Source: Cochliopodium minus
Taxonomy: Eukaryota > Discosea > Himatismenida > Cochliopodiidae
Length of the DNA stretch: 11,582 nucleotides
Assembly (NCBI GenBank): GCA_024220525.1
Contig: JAMYWO010000020.1
Coordinates: 21,181-32,762, forward strand
Direction of reading: 5' to 3'
Within the stretch, counting starts at the first letter, position 1. Each line of letters starts with the position of its first letter. Made by a program: the position numbers and the translations under genes. Below, in pieces: positions 1 to 6,303 of the stretch. The notes under the pieces were generated by a model. It saw only the letters and a program-made list of their open reading frames with translations, was not told the origin of the DNA and searched no databases.

Positions 1-60
1 ATTTATTTTATTTATTTTATTTATTTTATTTATTTTATTTATTTTATTTATTTTATTTAT
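1..60. repeat. 9-bp AT tandem repeat at window start
   Basis: The unit ATTTATTTT repeats in perfect register for about 6.7 copies and then degenerates. It touches the window edge, so the true array may be longer. Its position at an end, mirrored by another array at the other end, suggests assembly breaks at low-complexity tracts. Confidence 0.95.
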
Positions 61-429
61 CAAATTTATTTTATTTAAATTTTAGGAGAACAGTATTTTG
101 TAAAGAAGGAAACATTAATATTTTGTAAAATTTTATTATTAGTTTTTTTTTATTTTTAAATATTAATTATTTATTTTTCAAAAGAATCTTCTACCATATC
201 AAAATAATTAATATAAAAGAGAAGGACCTACAAAAAAAAAAATATTTATCGAAATGCTTTTCTTTTGTTGAATAGATTCAAAAGATGTCGATTATATTTC
301 TGAGAATTGAAAAGATGCCGAATATACACGATGATAATATTATATTTTATAGAAAAAAATGAAATAATTGAAATGTTGTCACTCATATTTCTTTATAATC
401 AAAAACAACAATCATAATTTATAAAATAG
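61..429. other. AT-rich stretch with no supportable gene
   Basis: No open frame here has coding character. It may hold introns or 5' exons of the + strand gene that ends at 800. A short ORF (285-362, 25 codons) has no GT donor before its stop, so it was not accepted as an exon. An 18-bp direct repeat (about 280-297 and 310-327, 30 bp apart) shares the core AAAAGATG followed by CGA. No promoter could be assigned. Confidence 0.5.
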
Positions 430-800
430 GTATTGATATTGAAGAAAAACGGTTTTTGTTTTTTTAAAAAAATAAAATTGATAAGAGGAATTCGGAGTGA
501 GATGATGAATTCAAGAAATTTAATATAAATCGCAAACCATACCTCCAATTTAAATGGGATGAGGATGGGAATGATAATAAAACTATAGTCAAATGCGAAA
601 CAGTTGAGGATGTGGTAACATCTGCGATTAATCAGTTAACCCATACAATCAGACAAATGAAGAGTTTGGACGAATTCAAAAATTCACAGAAACAAATCAA
701 AGCCTTTTCATATATTCACATCATGAAGAATAGATACATCATCGTTGAACATAAATGGAATGGGAAGCTCTTTACTGATAGTGATATCAAACCAAAGTAA
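430..800 (+). CDS. 3' end of an unidentified gene (partial model)
   Basis: The last exon is read as 502-800, after a GAG acceptor, ending in TAA. It encodes about 99 residues with coding-like composition, including FKWDEDGN, VEDVVTSAINQ and YIIVEHKWNGK. There is no in-frame ATG at its head: a TGA lies just upstream at 498-500, so the frame must be entered by splicing. A 22-nt exon at 430-451, after a TAG acceptor and followed by GT, joins it in phase through a 50-nt intron, which is the usual intron length here. That exon is tentative and earlier exons were not found. The 3' end converges on the threonine dehydrogenase gene with a 111-bp gap. The family is not recognised. Confidence is fair for the last exon and low for the rest. 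Confidence 0.45.
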
Positions 801-911
801 AATTCTATTTCAACTATTAAACAAAATATATCTTTGAATAATTAAATTAATTTCACATTTGATGCTTTTGAATGAAATGTGAGAAAATTTAAAATGAATA
901 AAGTGATTTAA

Positions 912-3081
912 TCAAATATTGAGCTTTTCTTTGATTCTATTTAACATTCTGTCAACCATTTCACTGAGCCCATATTTTGTTTCGAATCCCCAATCCAGTT
1001 TTGCTTGGGCACAATCCAAAGAATCTGGCCAAGAATCAGCCAACCCCTGTCTATAAAAAATGAGTAATGTTTAAACTGTTTGTTTTAATTAAATTTAAAA
1101 AGATTTTAACCTGATTTTATCAATTTCAAAATCCATTTCAAGAGGGATTCTCTTTGATATTTCATCTCTCAGAATCTTTGGAGATAAAACAAAACCCTAA
1201 AATGGTAAAAAAATTTAAATTAATATGTTTTATTTTAAAATTTATATAAATTAATAAAAAAAAATAAAATTAAGAAAAAAAAAATAATGGATTTACTTGC
1301 ACGTTGTAAGACATTCTAGTCTTTATATTCTTATCATCACTTTCCATTAACTTGATTGCACTATCTACAGCGTCCTCCATAAACTTTTTTAAAGAATATC
1401 AAAGAATACAAAAAATATCCCATTTATATTTACCATCATAGGCAAAGATGTATTTTCAGTCAAGTAAGATGTATACTTTCCTCCTTGAAGTGCACCATAA
1501 AACATTGCTAAATTCAAAATAAAAATAAAAATAAATAATGAATAAAAAAAAAATAAAAATAAATAAAAATAAATAAATAAGTAATAATAATATAATAAAA
1601 TAATGAAATGATAAAATAATAAAAATAAAATAATAAAATAATAAAATAACAAAAAAATAAATAATAAAATAATAAAATAACAAAACAAAAAAATTAAAAA
1701 AAAGGTATGCCAGTGGAATATCCTGTTGTACCTGCACCGGGCAAAGTCTCAGTTGACATGATGCCAGGGTATCTCAAACCTCTCTTTTTAAAAAAATTGG
1801 TTAATTATTTTTTCAATAAAAAAAAATTAAAAAAAAAAATTTGTTACCACATCAACACCATAATTTCTATGGTAATAGTTGCACAACAACTCTCCAGTAT
1901 GTTTAGTGATTCCATAAAATGCAGTGGGGTCCATGATGGTTACTTGAGGGGTATTAATCTTAGGAGAAGAAGGCCCTTGGGAATAAAAAATTATAATATT
2001 TCTTATAAAAATAACAAAATAAAAAATGAAAAGAAAAAAATACAAAAAATAATTTAAAAAATAATAAAGTAAATACAAAATAAACACAAAATACAAAAAA
2101 AATAATAAAATTTTAATTAAAAAAATAATAAAATTTTACCAAATGCACCAATGGATCTTTTTTTGAGTTAATTTTTCATTTTTATTTTACTTTCTAAACT
2201 AAATTTATAAAAATAAATTACGAAGGCCAAAAAATTCTAAACTTCAATTTTTTTGCTAACTCGAGAACGTTTCTCAAACCATCCAAATTGGATTGCCAAG
2301 AGAGCTCGTTATCCTTTTCGCTTGCTGCACTCAATACACTCGCTAAGTGATAAACCACATTTACCTTATATTTGACTATCAAAAAAAAAACAAGTTTGTT
2401 TGAAAATTTATTTGTGAGAATTTTTAATCTACACCTTTTAATATGGATAATAATTATCTCTCAACATAAGATCCTATATACAATAAATGGTATCCAAATT
2501 ATCATATTATCATTTGTATGTTAAAGTTGTTTGATCCTTTTTTCGATCATTTTGACTAACAAATTTTCATTGCTGTCTGATATAAAATATATCAAAGCAA
2601 AAATGATATCATTTTTGCTTTGATATCTAGGGATGAAAAATATTACAACAGTTTACAAAAGAAAAAATTTTATATCCATTCATATTTTAAGATATAATTA
2701 TGTTCAAGATCTAGGATCATATTCATATTCATATTCCACCAAATAAGATTTATTTATTGAATTTTCTTACCCAAAATATCTTCAATTTGTTGCCTATTTC
2801 TGATATCTATTTTCTCATGTGGGCCATTCCCCAAGGGACCGCCAGGCACTTTGGAATTATAGCCAGCAATCACATTCTCATTTCCATGTTTTTGGCGGAG
2901 TTTTAATGTGAGCTCTGATCCAATTTGTCCTGTTCAGGAATATGAATATTATAATTCACTATAAAAAAACACTTAATAATTTTTGCCTGTTGATCCAGTG
3001 ACTTTGATTAAATAGAAAATTAGAAGGGATATTTAAATAAAATCAAAAATTACTCAAAATGATAGTCTTTTGATTTTCCAT
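912..3081 (-). CDS. L-threonine 3-dehydrogenase, SDR type, 11 exons
   Basis: NAD-dependent oxidation of L-threonine to 2-amino-3-oxobutyrate, the first step of threonine breakdown to glycine and acetyl-CoA. Exons on the - strand: 3081-3054, 3001-2987, 2929-2771, 2375-2222, 2156-2140, 1975-1848, 1783-1711, 1507-1434, 1383-1297, 1196-1111, 1050-912. They sum to 960 nt, 319 aa with a TGA stop, close to the usual family length. Visible family marks: the dinucleotide loop GSTGQIG (residues 12-18); Ser119/Ser120 in WPSSIGAFG; the catalytic YGITK (Tyr145, Lys149); then LRYPGIMS, a GAGTTGYS segment and TSLPMM, typical of the short-chain threonine dehydrogenases of animals, trypanosomes and bacteria rather than the zinc type. 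The ATG at 3081 is the only upstream start, so no mitochondrial presequence is visible. Introns 2 (2930-2986) and 7 (1508-1710) begin with GC. Exons of 15 and 17 nt carry parts of the NAD loop and the active-site serine segment. Confidence 0.93.
1508..1710 (-). repeat. low-complexity GC-AG intron of the threonine dehydrogenase gene
   Basis: This 203-nt intron is almost entirely degenerate AATAAAAT/AATAAT microsatellite-like sequence on the + strand (about 1515-1680). It creates long Phe/Tyr/Ile-rich open frames that are not genes. Its donor is GC (exon end ACTG, intron GCATAC) and its acceptor TTTAG. Joining across it gives the continuous family sequence TTGYSTAMFYGAL. Confidence 0.8.
2497..2568 (-). 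repeat. dispersed intronic repeat, copy A
   Basis: Lies in the 395-nt intron 3 of the threonine dehydrogenase gene. Read on the - strand, it starts GAAAATTTGTTAGT, continues through AAAATGATCGA and ends near ATACAAATGATAATATGAT. The first and last blocks (14 and 19 nt) are identical to copy C. A trailing block related to TTATGTTGAGA (near 2452-2480) is also shared with copy B. The orientation is sense with respect to the host gene. Confidence 0.75.
2589..2626. repeat. perfect 38-bp palindrome in intron 3
   Basis: Two 19-nt arms, ATATCAAAGCAAAAATGAT and its exact reverse complement, meet without a spacer. In the intron RNA this would fold as a 19-bp hairpin apart from the minimal loop. It lies 20 bp from repeat copy A in the same intron. 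The other three copies of that repeat have no comparable palindrome next to them. Confidence 0.95.
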
Positions 3082-3260
3082 ATTCTTTCCAGAGAAGAAA
3101 AATCTATTTTTTTTTTATTATCATTTCTAAATAATCAACAAGAACAAGTTATTTCGAAATCGATTGTCTCCCTTCACTTTGCATTCATGACATTATATAG
3201 ACAAACATGGTTTTAAAAAATGATTTAAATTTTCTTCAATTTTAAATAACAACATACAAT
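3082..3260 (-). promoter_or_regulatory. intergenic gap upstream of the threonine dehydrogenase gene
   Basis: This 179-bp gap separates the F-box gene's stop codon from the downstream threonine dehydrogenase start on the same strand. It must hold the upstream gene's poly(A) signal and the downstream gene's promoter. It contains poly(T)/poly(A) tracts, including a run of ten T at about 3107-3116, and a TATATAG run near 3194. No element can be assigned with confidence. Confidence 0.35.
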
Positions 3261-4666
3261 TTAAAAATCTTTCAAAATTTTTCTGACATTGTCTTCACCA
3301 TGAACCACACGAACCAACTTGGCACAAATATCATGAGCAAAAGAAACGAAAACATAAAACTTGTCCTGCTTTATGTTTTCGTAATAGTAACCCTTGAAGT
3401 TCCCATCATAAGAAAATCCTAGTTTCTTTTCTTCATTATTAATTATCAAACCAAAAACCATGCCACTCTTCATGTGATGAATTTCCTTTTCTTTGATTGC
3501 TTCTCCCTTTTTTTCACATAAAATGTGAAATTTATTATTTTAATAATTCTTTAAAAAAAAAATGTTGCATAATATTTATTACCATACTTCCTCTCATTGA
3601 TCCACTATATGAAACTGAACAACAAGGGTCATCTATTAAACAATAATTATAAAAAAATTTAATTTTTAAAAAATAAGTAATACCTGGCCCAACGCATCCA
3701 CCTAACAAAAAAAAAATGAGAATAATCAAAAAAGAAATAAAAAAGGAATTTTTCTCACCAAATAGTCTCTTTTGAGGTGTTATCCCAAGATAAATGAAAC
3801 CGCTTTTCTTTAACAAAATTTCTACATAAATCAATGGCCCACTCAATAAATTTTTGGATCTCATCATGTACCACGAACCAGCTGTACCTCCAGAATCGAA
3901 CTCTGTGTAGTTTTCCGCAAATTTTAAAGTTGTGCAGATATTACTTTCTTGATCCCATTTTAAACTATAATTATTTTCTAGATAATGGAATATGATCAAA
4001 TTATAAACAAAAAATTAGATGAAATTTTTTTGTAGAATTAAATCTATGAGCTATAATTGGATCAATTTTTATCTCAACATAATATGTGATATTTTTTTTG
4101 AAAAAATGCGAAAATCTTGAATTATTCGAAATTACTTAGCATCAAATTTTTGAGTTCTGTTTATATCAGATCATTTCAAGTATAATGCTTAAAATCATGG
4201 TGATTTCTTTATAATGCAGTTAAATGATTTTTTAAAAAAATTTTGTGGATGCTCATTATGCCCGAGAATAACATATCTTAATTAGAAAGAAAAATATTTT
4301 ATTTTTGTTTTAATTTCTATGCGATTCTTGGTTTTAACTGTTTGTGTTTTATTATGTTACTATATAATTAATCATATTATCATCATTTGTATGTATATTT
4401 ATCCTTTTATCGATCATTTTTACTGACAAATTTTATATTATTTTATCTTTACTGAATAAAACTTGGAAATCATTATTCTCTTTTCCTTTTTCTTCATCTA
4501 TATTATATTGTGCACATAAATTTTTCCAGATCAATATGCCGGTCGCTCCCTTGTAGATTATTGAGTGGAATGTTTTGCAACATTCTGAGAAATTGATGAT
4601 ATTTCCCACCTCCAAGAATTTTAAGATCTCTACAAAGATGATCTTTGGTATTGTTGAAAGATTCAT
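3261..4666 (-). CDS. F-box protein with SPRY-like C-terminal domain, 5 exons
   Basis: Likely a substrate-binding adaptor of an SCF ubiquitin ligase: the F-box would bind Skp1 and the SPRY-like part would bind the target. Exons on the - strand: 4666-4453, 3977-3759, 3701-3684, 3632-3583, 3506-3261; 747 nt, 248 aa. Residues 1-48 fit an F-box (IPKIIFVEILKFLEV, then NIINFSECCKTFHSI and an IWKNLC segment). Residues about 73-245 resemble SPRY: SWYMMRSKNLLSGPLIYVEI, then YLGITPQKRLFGG, DDPCCSVSYSG, a SGMVFGLIINNEEKKLGFSY strand pair and YVFVSFA. The 18-nt third exon encodes GCVGP and fits only in this phase. Intron 1 (3978-4452, 475 nt) is the longest in the window and contains a dispersed repeat; a missed small exon inside it is possible. 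An unspliced reading of exon 1 runs to a stop at 4433, but its GTAAAG donor is strong. The SPRY call rests on pattern, not an alignment. Confidence 0.72.
4051..4086 (-). repeat. outlying block of intronic repeat copy B
   Basis: On the - strand this reads TTATGTTGAGATAAAAATTG followed by ATCCAATTATAG. Copy A has a similar block only about 20 bp after its core, and copy C ends with a closely similar ATAAAAATTGATCCAA stretch (about 5517-5532). In copy B the block is about 280 bp from the core, as if the element had been split by an insertion. Confidence 0.55.
4365..4435 (-). repeat. dispersed intronic repeat, copy B
   Basis: Lies near the 5' end of the F-box gene's intron 1, beginning about 18 nt inside the donor on the - strand. 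It reads AAAATTTGTCAGT, AAAATGATCGATAAAAGGAT, then ATACAAATGATGATAATATG and ATTAATT. It differs from copy A by one base across the 20-nt middle block and carries an extra GAT in the last block. The orientation is sense with respect to the host gene. Confidence 0.75.
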
Positions 4667-4732
4667 TTTTTATTAAATATTTTGCTTGAATTTAAAATAA
4701 TTCAAAAAAGGGTGAATTATTAAAAATAAAAA
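4667..4732. promoter_or_regulatory. 66-bp divergent intergenic region (shared promoter)
   Basis: The start codons of the F-box gene (- strand) and the SWIM gene (+ strand) are only 66 bp apart, so both 5' UTRs and the core promoters must fit here or overlap the coding exons. It is nearly all A and T, with related blocks GAATTTAAAATAATTC and GAATTATT. No TATA box can be told apart from the background. Confidence 0.5.
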
Positions 4733-6216
4733 ATGAAAGTAAAAGAAAAGAAAGTTCCACATTTCAATGTATTCACCAACATGCGAAAAAATGAGGCATT
4801 TGAATTATATCATCACTTTGCAAAGCTTGCCAAAGTCAATGGGATTTCAATCAAAGATTTCAATTGGGGGAATAGAAATTCTAATATGGATAAAAGAATA
4901 GAATATTACAATCAAATGGAAAATTATAATAAGATCTATGGTACTTACATATATTTATTTTTACAGTTTATTATTAAATATTCTCACAAAGAAAAGAATC
5001 ATAAGCAAAATGATGATGTTGTGGTTATAAAAAAGAAAAGATGGAATTTGATATATGTGAAGCCTCCTTCATATAAATCAATCAAAAGATATGTGGGAGC
5101 TTTGATGTTAGATAGAGGCAATATTTTCTGAATTCACAATAAATCTTAATTTAAATCTTATTGAACAATAGGAGAAGATTATTATCGTGGAAATGCTATC
5201 AAAGATTTCGAATTGACAGATAAACAGATATCATGCAAATGTTTATCTCTCACAACAAGCAAAATAGTGTATAATGTGAGTATAGGATTTACATCACAGA
5301 ATAATGAAACGAGCATAACATTTGGTAACTAAAACATGAACATTCTTCTTGAATTTAATATCAAACTAAAAAATTTTGTATCCTATATTCACAGCACCCT
5401 AAAAATGAAAATTTGTTAGTAAATATATCAGAATGGATCAATATCAATCAACATATACAAATGATAATATGATTAATTCAATCAATGATCAATTTATATA
5501 CTATCATATCTTTAAATATAAAAATTGATCCAAATTATATTGATTTGCTGTGTTTTTAAATTTTCATCTTTATTAATTTAATCTTATCATTTTAAAAGGA
5601 CATTGTGACTGTCCTTACGAAGATACGTGCAAACACGAAGCAACTTTGTTGATTCACTGGTTTCACTTCTACGATTTTAATCAGTACGTGATCTCCAACA
5701 ATGAAGAAATGATAGTTTTCTTGTTAAGCAACGGAATAAACAATTATGTAACTTTTTTTAAAAAAAAATATGCTTTAAATTTAAAAAAGTTTAATTAGAA
5801 CAAACAAGATTTAGGAACCAACACCAAAATACTCCAAATTATAGAGGATTACGAAAAAGAAAAACTATGGGACATGCACCGACATTACATTTTCCCCAGA
5901 AAAATGAGATTAGCAATATATTGTTTTCACTTAGTAATGAAAAGGTATTCATTTGATAAATTTGTTTTCTACAAACTTTAATCAAAAATTTTCAACAAGA
6001 AAATCAAAAAATTTGCCTTACAGATTTCCGAAACCTCTCGTTAAATTGATTTGCCAATATTACACTACCTCCCAAATTTCTGAGCTAACACTCTCCAAAA
6101 AAAGAAAACTTGATGACGAAGATGATGAAGAAGAAGAGGAAGAAGAGGAAGAAGAGGAAGAAGAAGAGGATGGCTATGGTTATTATGGATACAGGAATAA
6201 AAGATGGAGATATTAA
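4733..6216 (+). CDS. SWIM zinc-finger protein with acidic tail, 5 exons
   Basis: Putative nuclear nucleic-acid- or protein-binding factor; the exact role is unknown. Exons: 4733-5117, 5172-5324, 5599-5747, 5799-5944, 6024-6216; 1026 nt, 341 aa. The diagnostic feature is CDCPYEDTCKH (residues 182-192), a CxC-x6-CxH SWIM zinc site. It is preceded by RGEDYYRGNA, which resembles the RG..YY..G lead-in seen before SWIM fingers of SNF2-type helicases. Near the end come KKRKLDD (about 303-309), a possible nuclear localisation signal, and an acidic run (308-327, fourteen Glu in a row), then a Tyr/Gly/Arg-rich tip. Intron 1 (5118-5171) has a GC donor, and that join is what restores the RG..YY motif. 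Segment 4941-4991 may be an extra 51-nt in-frame intron; removing it gives 324 aa. No helicase or transposase domain is attached. It is divergent from the F-box gene. Confidence 0.82.
5407..5540 (+). repeat. dispersed intronic repeat, copy C
   Basis: Lies in the 274-nt intron 2 of the SWIM gene, on the + strand and therefore in the sense direction. It shares GAAAATTTGTTAGT and ATACAAATGATAATATGAT exactly with copy A, continues ATTAATT as in copy B, and ends with an ATAAAAATTGATCCAA block that matches copy B's outlying block. It is the most intact copy in this window, about 130 bp. Confidence 0.75.
6112..6170 (+). repeat. GAA/GAG/GAT codon microsatellite
   Basis: A triplet tract inside the last SWIM-gene exon encodes the Asp/Glu run. 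It is in frame with the gene, so length changes would alter only the acidic tail. Glu/Leu-rich readings of the other frames and strand are artefacts. Confidence 0.85.
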
Positions 6217-6303
6217 AAAAAAAAAAAATCCCAACATTCATAACCCAAAAAATGTTTTTTATTTTTTTTTTTCCTTTTTCAATGAAAATCAAATAAAATA
6301 AAA
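6217..6303 (+). terminator. compact gap with probable poly(A) signal
   Basis: The SWIM gene's stop is followed by a poly(A) run, a T-rich tract and AATAAA at 6292-6297, only 7 nt before the next gene's ATG. The upstream 3' end and the downstream 5' end must nearly touch or overlap. Confidence 0.45.

Noticed and set aside
285-362. 25-codon ORF beginning MSIIFLRIEK as a first exon
   Set aside because: No GT donor occurs between its ATG and its stop, so it cannot feed the downstream exon.
1389-1737. Two overlapping - strand ORFs rich in Phe, Tyr and Ile
   Set aside because: They are translations of the AT microsatellite in an intron of the threonine dehydrogenase gene. Only the ends ([14 protein letters not shown] and similar) are real exon sequence.
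1707-2057. + strand ORF of 116 codons
   Set aside because: Antisense shadow of threonine dehydrogenase exons and introns; composition is Lys-rich and low complexity.
4365-4435. Box C/D snoRNA in the intron repeat (ATGATGA resembles a C box)
   Set aside because: The other copies read ATGATAA. No consistently placed CTGA D box or terminal stem is seen, and the copies resemble each other across their whole length as repeats do.
4433-4452. Unspliced end of F-box exon 1 as a complete 77-aa gene
   Set aside because: A strong GTAAAG donor lies before that stop and joins in phase to the SPRY-like exons. Kept only as an alternative.
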